DNA of 64,000 bases from the NCBI GenBank assembly GCA_032207245.1, contig CM063506.1, positions 39,314,842 through 39,378,841 of the forward strand. Direction: 5' to 3'. Below are positions 42,857-59,960 of this stretch, in pieces (positions within the stretch are counted from its first letter, which is position 1; the number at the start of each line of letters is the position of its first letter). The position numbers were made by a program, and so were the translations under genes. Under the pieces are notes generated by a model. The model was not told the origin of the DNA. It was given only the letters and a program-made list of their open reading frames with translations, and searched no databases. The DNA comes from Pardosa pseudoannulata (Eukaryota > Arthropoda > Arachnida > Araneae > Lycosidae).

Positions 42857-43078
42857 CACTAAATTTACGGACCGAGACAATTTGACTCATTAAAAATTTG
42901 ATCACTATATATAGATAAAACTTTAATATCACTTTTCAAAAACATACGTTGGTTTTTAGTTAAGTAATACAATATATGTAAACTTTCATTCCTCTTCCTC
43001 GCATACCCTTCATTTCGCATTATCAAAAGTGGTATACCTATTTTCACGGTTGGGAGCCAATTTGACTCATAGAAGGGT
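42857..43078. mobile_element. Candidate small TTAA-flanked MITE
   Basis: The interval is bounded by TTAA (42853-42856 and 43079-43082). The left end CACTAAATTTACGG resembles the piggyBac relic terminus CACTAGAATTACGG at 20738. CAATTTGACTCAT occurs near both ends in direct orientation (42879, 43059). The right end (CCCTTCTATGAGTC read inward) does not match the left, so the assignment is uncertain. A 60-codon frame on the - strand inside is not credible. Confidence 0.45.
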
Positions 43079-43082
43079 TTAA

Positions 43083-47385
<4,303 letters not shown>

Positions 47386-47436
<51 letters not shown>

Positions 47437-47443
47437 ATATATA
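47386..47443. repeat. Compound CT/ATCT/TA microsatellite
   Basis: (CT)12 at 47386-47410, then (ATCT)4, then (AT)8. The CT run is a GAGA-type sequence. Confidence 0.95.
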
Positions 47444-48728
47444 AACATGGGTATTTTTTATCACGTGATCAATTGTGCTTAGGGATTATTCGTATTCTTT
47501 TTTACCTGAGAAATCTCTACTTGAAAAGTGTGTGTGTGCAGGATCACATTTGTCTGTGTGCACGATGTTATAAAAGTGCTTGCCTGGTGTATGATTTCAT
47601 ATATCTTACTAGAAATAAATTGTGTTGTGCTTTGGAATGAGTCTCGTCCATATTACATATATTCTTTTGAACTTTATGCTTTATGTATTCTTTGGAATTT
47701 TAAAGTCGAAGTTACAATAGTATGAACTAAAGAATCATTAGTGAGGAAATTTCTGTTTAGGTAGAACATTTTTAAGGTCCTCGATCATTTTATGAGACAG
47801 ATTTGGTAGAACACAAAAATCATTAATTATTTTCATTATGGCACTATATGTTCTTTAATTATTTTCAAACATTTCAGCTCTGTTTTTCTAATGCATTATT
47901 TAAATAAACTCGAACTTAAAGCATTTTGTTCTAACCAAAGTTTAAATCGAAAACTGAATACAGCAGAACTTCAAACCAACCTAAAATGGAAGATAAAAGT
48001 GAAATGCCACCGTGGGGAAAGAACATTTAAAAGTTCCAGTCCCGCTAGAACAATTGCTTCACATCACCGCAACCCTATACACCTCCAGTAAAAAATCGCT
48101 ACCTCTCCCCCCTCTTAAATCAAATCCAACCCCTTTCTCTCGGAGGGGACACCATTCCCTACCCCTTCGCAAATAGAACTAAAAGGGGAGAGATACAAGT
48201 AAGAACTCAAACTTTGGAACAAATGTATGGAATGGATTGACAGAACAGATAAAAGGATAAAGCCAATGACTCATTGTGGGATGGAACTTTTTCTTTCTAT
48301 ATTATTCTTTTTTTTTTCGATTCGAAAAGAGAATTGGAGGAGAAGGGAGTTGAAAATGAGTCGTAATCAGAGAAGAGTGAGGAGACAACAAATGAGGGGT
48401 GGACCAGGGATGAGTGGAACAAAATACGCGTAAAAGCGTGCGTGCAGGTCTTTTTTATGACTCTGTTACATTTTCATTTGCGTGTGTATGCAGCCATCTT
48501 TCTGGCAGTGAAGTAAATTTTCGAAGTGCACATTGGATTTCGTCGAATTTCGGGGTTTGTTAGAATTTATTTTTTCGAATGAGATGGCTGCTAGAATTCA
48601 TTTTCACGCAATAAAGATGCAGTGAAATCTCAAATATATAGTAAAAGCTTAGGTTTTGAAACAGAATACACTCAGCTATTGTTGACATACATATGGTCTT
48701 AAACATATATCTGTTTTATCTCTCATCT

Positions 48729-48731
<3 letters not shown>
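47444..48731. other. Intron DNA with a GC-richer block (47975-48600)
   Basis: The block has C-rich (tctcccccctctt) and purine-rich tracts, without a convincing exon. Frames at 47528-47725, 47891-48091 and 48227-48433 carry no recognisable domain. ATCACGTGAT occurs at 47460-47469. Confidence 0.4.

Positions 48732-48809
<78 letters not shown>
48732..48809. repeat. TA microsatellite
   Basis: Pure (TA)n of about 78 bp. Confidence 0.97.
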
Positions 48810-48811
<2 letters not shown>

Positions 48812-49184
48812 AATATAAACAACATAGTTTATATGTTATATATGAATTATTTATTCAGGCATTGATGTATATATATATATGTTTGTATGTCAGGTTTGAA
48901 AATGTAAAATTAATAAGTTAGGGGTTTGAGAATAAAAAACGCAGTGTACTCTTTTAATCCAGGTGCATGAAACTTTAATAACACATTATAAAAGCATTTG
49001 ATGCTTAAGGATTGAGGGAGAGGGTCTTGAGAAAGGGTTGCTGTATGAACCCTAAGTAGGGCTCCTTTGATACAATATGCCATGACCGATGCCATGTGAT
49101 GATCATGACCGATGACCAATGCCATCATATTATTAAGATGTGGATGAATAATGTTTTCAGAAGAATTATTCTCTGACTAGTCAT

Positions 49185-49188
<4 letters not shown>
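48810..49188. other. Intron DNA between two TA repeats
   Basis: Contains the short direct repeat CATGACCGATG (49081-49091 and 49104-49114). A 72-codon frame on the - strand has no domain. Confidence 0.45.
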
Positions 49189-49238
<50 letters not shown>

Positions 49239-49260
49239 ATGTATGTATGCATGTATACAT
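49189..49260. repeat. Compound TA/ATGT microsatellite
   Basis: (TA)20 followed by (ATGT)n with one TGCA change. Confidence 0.95.
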
Positions 49261-50518
49261 GAATATGCCAAAACTGTGGTCCGCAGCACTCCAAACTAAA
49301 CTAAATTAAACATAAATATTTCACGTGTACACCCATAAAAATGGGGAAAATTAACGTTTTTTTGAGCTCTGCGAAATCTGTCTCGAAAAGGAATAGAAAC
49401 TTTTAAAAATATTGTACCTAAAATTACCAATAAATTCCTTATGTTTTATCAATAGGAAGCTAAATAATCGTAATTAAAATTTAAAAAAAAGAAAAATTGT
49501 CACCCTTACATTTGATGTAAAAAAAGAATGTCATAAAAACAATATACCTTTAGTAAAAATAGAAAATATTTTATATGTCAAAAGGAAAGAACTGATAAAT
49601 AAAAACTAAATTAAACAAAAGTTTGTGAACAACTATGTGAAGTAATTAACATCATTGTGTCTGATTATAAATAAAGACTCACTTAAAAATTCTTTCTTTA
49701 GGCGAAAAAGCTTAAAACTAAATTTAATATACTCATGGACGGGTACTTAAAACCACGTTAGTCGATCCTGCAATGCAGCAAAGACGAAAATTTCCCAGGA
49801 TATACTAATGTGCTTTTCATACTTGTCACAGTATTTGGTAAATTGAAAAAGTGTTAAAAGTTTTTTCCAGTCCTTATTCCGGATATTGACTGCAATTACC
49901 TGTAGGTATTAAATGAATTCAATATAAAAATCGAATATGAAAGTAAGCACGAATAGTAAAGTAGAATATTCTTAAGAAGGTAATGCAAAGAAATTTTCCA
50001 GTAATTTCCAGAAAATTCTGAAAAAAAAAAGTATTTTAGAGAGACGTTCGTAATATGATTCGATTGCATAAAATTTAGTTCACTTTCACTTTTAGATATT
50101 TCTCTGTTAATAATTTACTATCGATTCATTTTTTTAATAAAAAGTAGATTTGATATATTACGCGTATATGAAATAGATCAGAAATGAAAGTCAGACGTTT
50201 TTTATTTTTTTCTCTAAATACTTGATTTTTAAATTTACTACAAACAGGCTAAATTTATGAGCCTTTTAGAGTAGTATGGGTAATTCCTGTGGATATATGT
50301 AGATAAATTTGAAACATTCTTCATTTAAATGTACTCAGGACACAAGAAGGAAATTAATGTAACTTCACGATAATATTGGTTTAAATGAAACAGAAATTCC
50401 TTTTTTTTAGTTTTTAGGACTTTAGAGAAACAAGAAATCTTTAGTATTTAAAATTTAGATTAAGAAATTTCAGATATAAACAATAGGGTTTTTAAATAAA
50501 CTTATTAATTACAAGTAA
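49261..50518. other. Intron DNA, nothing recognised
   Basis: AT-rich without clear period, gene or transposon end. Confidence 0.5.
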
Positions 50519-51510
50519 AGATATCCAGTTAGAATCAATTCAAGTTTTCTGATCTGTTAAACATAAATCAACTTTTTTTATTCTTTTCTAAATAAGACCA
50601 TAGGTGTAAAGGTTGTTTTGATTCCTTTCTAAATAAGACCGTAGGTGTAAAGGTTTTTTGATTCTTTTCTAAATGAGACCATAGTTGCCACTTCTCTAAC
50701 CATAAAAGAAAATGTTGATTTAAGTTTTATATTTTTAATGCTGTCGGTAAAATGAATAGCTTTATATTATTTTTAACTGTTTTATTTTTAAAATATTTCT
50801 TTCCTTAAAATCTTAATAAAACGACACTAGTGATACTTTCTAGAAAAGTGCATTAATCTTTGTATAATCACAGAAAGATTTGTAGGAGAAAAAAGCCTGG
50901 AAGTTATTAATGCATGGTATACATATTTAGAATAATCATAAGTTTTCTTGCATGAAATGTAAAGCAAGGTGATGGTACATTATTTATATATAGAAATACA
51001 TAAATGTATCACTGCTGAAATTTCATCAAAGACACGATTATTAATCTGAAGCACCGATATCCAGTTAGAAGCAATTCAGATTTTTCTTTCTGCGGGAACT
51101 GGGTGTAAAGATTTTTTGATTCTTCTCTAAATGTAAGATCATAATTGCCACTTCTCTTACTATAAAAGAAAATGTTCATATGTTTTAAGTTTTTAATGCT
51201 GCCGGTAAAATGATTAGCTTTATATTATTTTTTAACTGTTTTATTTCTAAAATATTTCTTTTCTTACAATTTAATAAAACGACACTAATGATACTTTCTA
51301 GAAAAGTGCATTGATCTTTGTGTAGTAACACAAAGATTTGTAGGAGAATAACCTGGAAGTTATTAATACATGGTATACATATTTAGAATCATAAGTTTTC
51401 TTGCATGAAATGTAAGGCAAGGTGATGATACATCATTTATAAATAGATACACATAAATGTATCACTGCTGAAATTTCATCAAAGACACGAAATTTTTGAT
51501 TAATTTGCAC
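50519..51510. repeat. Tandem duplication, unit about 535 bp, with 45-bp sub-repeats
   Basis: GATATCCAGTTAGAA(T/G)CAATTC occurs at 50519 and about 51056. Both copies continue with TTGCCACTTCTCT, GGTAAAATGA.TAGCTTTAT, ACGACACTA.TGATACTTTC and CACTGCTGAAATTTCATCAA. The first copy also carries three direct repeats of about 45 bp around TAAATAAGACCATAGGTGTA (50585-50700), while the second has one. Confidence 0.88.
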
Positions 51511-53170
51511 TGCGAAGGAAACTGACCAGATTTCAGAGTCAAAGTTCAAAATCTTCATATCTTCCCCTCTTTGTACCGATTTATGATTGGACAAGAAACA
51601 GATGCAGGAAATATCTACCCAGATGTGAACAGGAGGGGCAATAAATCATACTCCAGCAGAATCTGCGATCTTTTACTTCATCGAGTGCAGATGTTAAGAT
51701 CTCATTAAAATTTTTACCGCTCACGATCTTGGATAGACAAAATATGGCGGTCCAAGTAGGACGTGTAGTGCTTAGTACTCGAGTCTTGAACGTGTATGTC
51801 ACTGATAAATCTTACATACTGCATGATAACCTAAACAAGTTGTCCAAAAGCTCTTTTTCTGCAGAACTGTTAGCGTGAAACGGAGAAATTTATGTCTCAT
51901 ACATACTTATGTGGTCAGTGAAGCCTGCATGTTGTTAATCAGCGGTCTTGTAGATAAAACATCAAGATAAATGCGCGGTTTTCTGCTTCTTCATAACAGT
52001 TCACAAGAGCAGCGATCAACGCACTTCATAAAAGATTTACGAGAAAAACTCAAATCACCTTGAAAACGTCTACAAAATAAAAAATTATTTATGTTCTCTA
52101 AGAGTAGTTAAAATTCCATTCAATCACCTTCATCCTGTCATTAAAAAACATAACTGCTAAAAATGTAATTTAATAATTTTCCATTCATTTTGCTACATAA
52201 TATCTTTCAAGATTACAATTTACAAGCTCTTATAGTAATTTTTTCCATACTATTCATGTGGGGGAATTTTAAAGAGTTCAACTCTAATAATTCGAGAAAA
52301 CACGAGACAAAAAGTTTTCTTTATTTGTATAGCATCACGAGAAATATTATTCTCTTGACTCTAACTCATAAAAACCATAATTTTCATTTGGTAGATAATG
52401 TTTCTATAAAATATTTTTATGTACTTACTGCACAGAAACTCTCAAGTCAACATAAAAGATCTTCTTTGACCAGAAAAACTTTAATCATAATCTAAGATTC
52501 CATACAAAAACTCTTAGTAGAATTTATCTATCAGATTTTGCAGCAAATCTGTGCTACGATAATATGTTAACATAAAACGTTGACAGATATGACAAATTTT
52601 TAGATGCTCAAGAGCATATATCTCAAAAGCAATCATAATTTAGAAACAACTCTATAGAAGAAGTTCTCAATTATTGGTGGTGGAACTAGTTTGTCCTTCA
52701 GCAATGTTACAGATAAATCGTCTTGTAGACGCAGATAATGTTATCTACTGTCTAAAAATATGCGAAAAAATAGAAACTAATCTAATATGAAAATATCACA
52801 TTACATTAAAAGTTCCGTAGGATATCTTCTTCCATGCAGATCGTACTGATAATTTATTTTGATTGGTGCAAAATTATATTTAAGTAAACCTCACAATATG
52901 TCCAGTTACTAAGCTTGGTAATATTTGCAAAAGAGACTATTGTTTAACTTTTAAAGAGAATCCCCCATTAAAAACTTTGAATAATTATTTTTTAGAAGAA
53001 TTAAGTATATTTTCACAGAAAACATTGTAAAGAAGTCACAATTGTAAATACGATAAAAATTGTAGTGTTTATATTAATTGTATTAAAGTACATAAAAATT
53101 AAAGTCATTTTCACACTTTTTTAAAACACAACAATCTCTAAATCATTGAGCGTCATAGTGATACACACAC

Positions 53171-53173
<3 letters not shown>
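51511..53173. other. Intron DNA with a higher-complexity block (51510-52060)
   Basis: The block is less AT-rich and opens a 73-codon frame on the - strand (51581-51802) without a recognisable domain. From 52060 onward it is AT-rich; the 101-codon frame at 52190-52495 has no domain and biased composition. Confidence 0.4.

Positions 53174-53255
<82 letters not shown>
53174..53255. repeat. TA microsatellite
   Basis: Pure (TA)n of about 80 bp. Confidence 0.97.
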
Positions 53256-53260
<5 letters not shown>

Positions 53261-53406
53261 AAAAGATCTCAATATAAAAATCAGCTACACCTACTTAAAC
53301 AAAATATTTCAGTCTTACTAATATTCTTTGACTTATGATTGCAGGGAATCGTCTTGCCTAACATCACGAATTCTTTAGGGATATTCAAGAAGAAAATTAG
53401 TATTAA

Positions 53407-53956
53407 TACATTGTATGCCGGACACGTACTAGTACGTTTTCTGACGATTGATACTTGAGCTCGGGTCTCGTAGTAGTACGGGTTAGTGTAACAACGTGGT
53501 TTGTTTGTGGGTACAAAAATAATGGTATATACAGGAAAAAGAAGCCAAATGTTCTTGTCTACTACATAGATTCAGGAAATTTTAGACAAATAAAAACTAG
53601 ATTTTGCATTATTAGTTTTATAACTGTTGTTTTCATTTTTTATAATGTAAAAATATTTATATAACATAACTCGAAAAAATTAAAACTATATACTACAATT
53701 TCTATTTGATTTTTTATATTTACGATAGTATTATAAATTTATCGACTAAAAATATTTTCTTTATAAAAATCTTATGGTTGTTGTTTATATATTTCTATTT
53801 ATATATTTGTTTATATATTTCAAATTAAAATATGAAAAGTTGGTTAAAAATTAAATAATTTTCGATCTATTGAGATTTAAATGAATAACTAAATTTATGC
53901 GCAAAATGCCCGCTACCGGTACAATTCCGCTGCTTAATGTACCCGCACACAATGTG
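53407..53956 (+). mobile_element. MITE-like element, complete copy 2 (TTAA-type)
   Basis: The termini are imperfect inverted repeats: TACATTGTATGCCGG at the left and, read on the other strand, CACATTGTGTGCGGG at the right (12 of 15 identical). The left flank is TTAA (53403-53406) and the right flank CTAA (53957-53960), consistent with a TTAA target duplication with one change, as in piggyBac-type elements. The 550 bp have no transposase; a 69-codon open frame inside (53455-53664) has no recognisable similarity. Copy 1 sits inverted at the left window edge. Confidence 0.65.
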
Positions 53957-53960
53957 CTAA

Positions 53961-55019
53961 GAATAAATTTATGATAAAAATAAATTTTGTATTTAATGAT
54001 TTACAAAAATTTTCATCATGTAATGTAGCATGTGTTTAGTATATATAATAAATTTCATTCCCTAAATAGAAAAATAAGTGACAATATGGAGTTTAATATT
54101 TGTATCCGATAAAATCTATAATATGAAAAGTATTACAGATTTGGGATGTTATACTAAACGAACACTTTTGTTATCTCATATACTATTTTAACTTTTTTTT
54201 CTATTAGATGTTAGACTATGCACATATAGAATCTCAAAAGCTGTCGATCATTCACTAAATTTGAACTTACGTCGAGGGAACAATCTTTGTTTTAAATGTA
54301 TGTTGGAATCATCTAAGAATCAAGAGTCATTACTGTTTGTAATTAAACCACGAGGAAATACAAGTTTGGATTCATTGGATTCAATTTGGAAGCATCTGTT
54401 TCAGATGATCATATTAAATCTAAGGATAAGTTGTGATTATTCGCAGAGTGGTGTTTTCAGGTTAGGTGTGTGGAACAGGAATAATGATATTATTAGCGAG
54501 AAATAGATTTGGGATGTTATTTTCGGTATTTAGCCCCATAAATCTGATTGCAGAAAACTAAAATAGCAGTCATTAACACATGGAGAGCAACATTGTAATT
54601 AATTTTATCATAATTTTGATTTTTTATTAAATAATTTTGGCAATTTTACTATTCCTCTTGTGCTGTTTATTCCGTTTTAGACATTTTTTAAAACATGTGA
54701 CTGTTTGAAACATTTATATACGGTCTAACTTCGTTAACGCGAAAACGTCTTATGCAAAATTTTGTTTAAGACGACGTAAAACAATTTCTCCCTGAATTTT
54801 GTTTTCGTAAATAATAAAGTTCGCATCGTTTAATACGAACATGAAGACGCATTTCTCTCATTTAAAAAGAAATAAATATCACGTAGAATGATAATAAGGC
54901 TAAAATATTTTATCCTTCGACCTACCACTTAGAAATGAGTTTATCACTTTTCTAGAACTTATCAACCCAAGTTCCCTTATTAAATCCAAGCATTTAAGTA
55001 TGTACTCAAATTGAAACTA
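53961..55019. other. Intron DNA, nothing recognised
   Basis: AT-rich. An 81-codon frame at 54261-54506 has no recognisable domain. Confidence 0.5.
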
Positions 55020-57672
55020 GCTAGTAACATGTAATGACTGTTGAAATATATTTCACACAACCCTTAATTCTATACTACACATTATTTAATTAGTATTTTA
55101 AGCCTCCTTCGAAATAAATGTTGCATTCATACAAATAAAGATACCCTAATAATGTCCTTTACTTATCATTGTTAATGTATAGCACTAGCTACTTAAATTA
55201 AAAATCTTTGAACCCGACTAAAATGCAAACCTCTATATCCCGAATTATTAACTCAGACTGCAGCTAACATGTAACTGAAATAATTGTTATTCTTTTTAGC
55301 GTAATTCTATGCTACACATTATTTAACTAGTATTTAAGCCTTCTTCACACTCTAGAAATAATGTTGCATTCATACAAATGAAGATTCTCTGATAATGTCC
55401 TTTACTTATCATTAATGTTAATGTACAACACTAGCTAGTTAAATTAAAAATCACTGAATCCGATTAAAATGCAATCCTTTAGATCTCGAATTATATTAAC
55501 TTAAACTGCAGTTAACATGTAACCTGAAATTATTGTTATTCTTTTCACCGTAATTATACGCTACACTTTATTTAACTAGTATGTTAAGCCTTCTTCAAAC
55601 TCTAGAAATAAATGTTGCATTGATAAAATGAAGATACCTTGATAATGTCCTTTATTATCATTAATTTTAATGTACAGCACTAGCTAGTTAAATTAAAAGT
55701 TATTGAATCCGATTAAAATGCAAACTTCTAGATCTCGAATTATTAACTCAAAATGCAGCTAACATGTAACCTGAAACAATTGTTATTCTTTTCACAGTAA
55801 TTCTATGCTACACATTATTTAATTAGCATTTTAATCCTTCTTCAAACTCCAGACATAAATGTTGCATTCATACAAATGAAGTTATCCTGATAATATCCTT
55901 TACTTATCATTAATGTTAATGTGTTACACTAGCTAGTTAAATTAGAAATCATTGAACCCAATTAAAATGCAAGCCTCTAGATCTCGAATTATTAACTCAA
56001 ACTGCAGCTAACATGTAACTTGAAATGATTGTTATTATTTTCACAGTAATTCTATGCTACACATTAAATAATTAGTATTTTAAGCCTTCTTCAAACTCTA
56101 GAAATAAATGTTGCACTCATACAAATGAAGATACCCTGATAATGTCCTTTACTTATCATTAATGTTAATATACAGCACTAACTTGTTAAATTAAAAACCA
56201 TTGAATCTGATTAAAATGCAAGACTCTAGATCTTGAATTAACTCAAACTGCAGATAACTGCAGATAACCTGAAATAGTTGTTAATTTTTTCATCGTAATT
56301 CTATGTTATACATTATTTAATTAGTATTTTAAGCCTTCTTCAAACTCTAGAAATAAATGTTGCATTCATACAAATGAAGTTATCCTGATAATGTCCTTTA
56401 CTTATCATTAATGTTAACATACAGCACTAGCTAGTTAAATTAAAAATCATTGAACAAGATTAAAATGCAAACCTCTAGATCTCGAATTATATTACCTCAA
56501 ACTGCAACTAACATGTAACCTGAAACAATTGTTATTCTTTTCACCGTAATTCTATGCTACACATTATTTAATTAGTATTTTAAGCCTTCTTCAAACTCTA
56601 GAAATAAATGTTGCATTCATACAGAGGAATATACCCTGTTCATTACTTATCATATCTGGGATGAATATATGTTCTTTACTTATCATTAATGTTAATGTAC
56701 AGCACTAGCTAATTAAACTAAAAATCATTGAATCCGATTAAAATGCAAACCTCTAAATCTTGAATTAACTCAAACTGCAGCTAACTGCAGGTAACCTGAA
56801 ATAGTTGTTACTTTTTTCACAGTAATTCTATGCTGCACATTATTTGATTAGTATTTTAAGCCTTCTTCAAAATCTAGAAATAATGTTGCATTCATGCAAA
56901 TGAAGATACCCTTATAATGTCCTTTACTTATCATTAGTGTTAATGTACAGCACTACCTAGTTAAATTAAAAATCATTGAATCCGATTAAGATGCAAGCCT
57001 CTAGATCTTGAATTAACTCAAACTGCAGCTAACATCAGGTAACCTGAAACAATTGTTATTCTTTTCACAGTAATTCTATACTACACATTATTTAATTAGT
57101 ATTTTATGCCTTCTTCAAACTCTAGAAATAAATGTTGCATTCATACAAAATGAAGATACCCTGATAATGTCCTTTACTTATCATTAATGTTAATATACAG
57201 CACTAATTAGTTAAATTAAAAATCATTGAATCCTATTAAAATGCAAGACTCTAGATTATGAATTAACTGAAACTGCAGCTAACTGCAAGTAATCTGAAAT
57301 AGTTGTTACTTTTTTCACGATAATTCTATGTTATACATTATTTAATTAGTATTGTAAGTCTTCTTCAAACTCTAGACATAAATGTTGCATTCATACAAAT
57401 GAAGTTATCCTGATAATGTCCTTTACTTATCATTAATATTAATGTACAGCACTAGCTAGTTAAATTAAAAATCATTGAACCCGATTAAAATGCAAGCCTC
57501 TAGATTTTGAATTAACTCAAACTGCAGCTAACATCAGGCAACTTTAAACAATTGTTATTCTTTTCACAGTAATTCTATGCTACACATTATTTAATTAGTA
57601 TTTTAAGCCTTCTTCAAACTCTAGAAATAAATGTTGCATTCATACAAATGAAGATACCCTGATAATGTTCTT
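55020..57672. repeat. Tandem array, unit about 250 bp, eleven copies
   Basis: ATGTTGCATTCATACAAATG recurs near 55120, 55363, 55614, 55859, 56108, 56357, 56608, 56885, 57135, 57383 and 57629, a steady spacing of 243-251 bp with one 277-bp unit (a duplication around 56640-56670). Other landmarks are CTACACATTATTTAATTAGT, AAGCCTTCTTCAAACTCTAG, AATGTCCTTTACTTATCATT, CAGCACTAGCTAGTTAAATT and CTCAAACTGCAGCTAACATG. The array breaks abruptly at about 57672 into unrelated sequence. No coding capacity. Confidence 0.95.
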
Positions 57673-58779
57673 TATCAAAGAAAAGGAATACGGAACCCTT
57701 AAACACCCAATAAATACCTCCGAATTTAATCGCTGTTGACTTGATCCAGTTCTCATCGTAACCAATTTCTCCACTCATGCATCAATACAATAGTCATGAA
57801 GGAATTCTTTTATGACAGTGGGGGTGTATGACTCACTTTGAAAAGGGGAGACAAAAGGGGGAAACAACAGAACAAGGGTATTCCTGAAGGGGAGGAAAGA
57901 AGGAATATGTTTTTATCAGAAGTTTAAAGGGTTTCGTAACGCGATTTTTAAAAGCTACGGGGGCTGCTGTTCTGTGCGGTTTTATGTTACAAAATAAATT
58001 CTTCAAGACAGAATAAAACGAAACAAATTGCTCTAATGGTTCGAAGGTGCAAATTTCAAGTACAAATGTGACTGTTTAACTTTCATGCGTTTTGATGGGA
58101 GGAGATAAAAAAATATGAAAATAAAGAGCTAAACAGAAGAACGAAATGTTAATTTTTCAAAATAAACCACAAAGAAAAAATACATTTAAGAGAATAGGTC
58201 AAATAGATAAATCACTCTTTACAATTTGTGCTCCGTCTTTATACATTTTTGCACGGTATTCATCTTTGTATTTATGAAACTTATTATTAAAATTAAGTTG
58301 CGAATGTGTTAATGGAGTTTAATAAGAAATTTAGCATTTTTTCTTTCAAAAATACTGGCCTTCAATGTTTATCCCTCCGTGATGTATGATATATGTGTAA
58401 ATATATATAAATACATACACATACATACATATATATATGTTTGTGTTTGTGTTTGTGTATTAACTATATATAAATTCATAAATATTAGGGTAATCAAAAT
58501 CATGATTTAAATGTATATTAAAAACTGAACCTGAAGTCTTACAATAGAAAATTGGGATAAGAATAAATACTATCATTTTATTCTTCTTGGATTTATCATT
58601 GGAGAATCTTTCTTTATCCATTCTTAATTTATTCTTTATTCACCGTTGGAGAATCGGGACTACAAATTGGACTTTAAACGTTTTAGTGTGGTCAAATGTC
58701 TATGTATGTACAAAGCTCTTCCATGGTATAAACGTAATAAATACATTTATATTAAACAATTTTTTATATTATATACACA

Positions 58780-58782
<3 letters not shown>
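57673..58782. other. Intron DNA with a GC-richer block (57690-58010)
   Basis: The block abutting the array has G-runs (gtgggggtgtatgactcact, aaaggggagacaaaagggg) and CCAAT (57748), without an exon-like frame. The stretch 58400-58460 is a short mixed ATAC/TGTGTT simple repeat. The frames at 58587-58837 run into the TA repeat and are not genes. Confidence 0.4.

Positions 58783-58831
<49 letters not shown>
58783..58831. repeat. TA microsatellite
   Basis: Pure (TA)24. Confidence 0.97.
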
Positions 58832-58833
<2 letters not shown>

Positions 58834-59515
58834 GTGATTTTGTGAACAGGCCATGATTTATATAAATCACGGTCATTTGGGGCTGTTATGTGAGCTTTTA
58901 TAGATATAAAACATAAGTTTTGCATTTCTATTCCAGTTTAGTTGAGTTTCAAATGTTGAAACATAAATGATGGATGGTATTTAACTGCAGAATTTTCTAA
59001 CTATTGTCCTCATATCAAATTATTGAAAGATATTATTCAAAAACTCATTCTTTTTGGCATTTCCAAATTTACATTAGGTCAACTTAATTACTTCATTTGA
59101 GGTTTCATCTAATGATTCCTTAGTTATGTTGAATTTGTACGTGTGTGGTTCTATCTTCATGTTCACAGCTTTAGATAACTAAACGTTTGTACGTGGCTTG
59201 CCTATTTATGCATTTATCTCAAGATTTTGACTCGGGGCTATCAACGGTTTGCACGAGTCTTTGGCCAGTTTTTCCTTTATCATACACGTTTTTTCCTTCT
59301 CGTTCTCTCTTGTTATGAGACGAACTCAATTAGGAGAACTGCTTAAGTATTCATAATAAACCGAGGTAGGCGATACTGAAAAAAATAGTAACTGATTGCT
59401 GTGAAAACATTCCTGTATTATACAATTCTTGTATTCATTTTTGGGTAATTATGAATTACTACTGACAAGTGTTAGTGTTAATTGGGCTATGTTAAAGAAC
59501 TCATCTGGTATATAG
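58832..59515. other. Intron DNA, nothing recognised
   Basis: Moderately AT-rich, without period, gene or transposon terminus. Confidence 0.5.
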
Positions 59516-59960
59516 CTAATTATCCTTTCCTTTAATTGGGAATGAATAATTATACTTAGATTTAGCAGAATTCAGGAATTTATAAAAATTATCTCAGTAT
59601 ATTAAGATAAAATGGATATTTTTAAGGGGGATTAAAACCGTGAATAATATGTTAAATATATAAGTTGATAATAGTTGAATTATGAAGACATTTTGTTGAA
59701 GAATTTGTTAGTTACTTAAAAGAAGAATATTGTTTCATATTAAGTATCATTTCCTTTAATTTGTAAAGAATACTTATACCTATATTTAGTAAAATTCAGG
59801 AATTTATAAAAATTATTTCAGTATATTAAGACAAAATGGGCATTTTTAATGGGGATTAAAACCATGAATAATACGTTAAATATATGTTGATAATAGTTGA
59901 ATTATGAAGACATTCTGTTGAACAATTTCTTGGTTACTTAAAAGAAGTTTCATATAAAAC
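59516..59960. repeat. Tandem duplication, unit about 225 bp
   Basis: TCCTTT..TTTAATT(T/G) (59526, 59751) is followed in both copies by ATTCAGGAATTTATAAAAAT, TCAGTATATTAAGA.AAAATG, GGGGATTAAAACC.TGAATAA and GTTGATAATAGTTGAATTAT. Confidence 0.88.

Noticed and set aside
51581..51802. 73-codon - strand frame in a higher-complexity block
   Set aside because: No recognisable domain; no start context or splice signals to support it.
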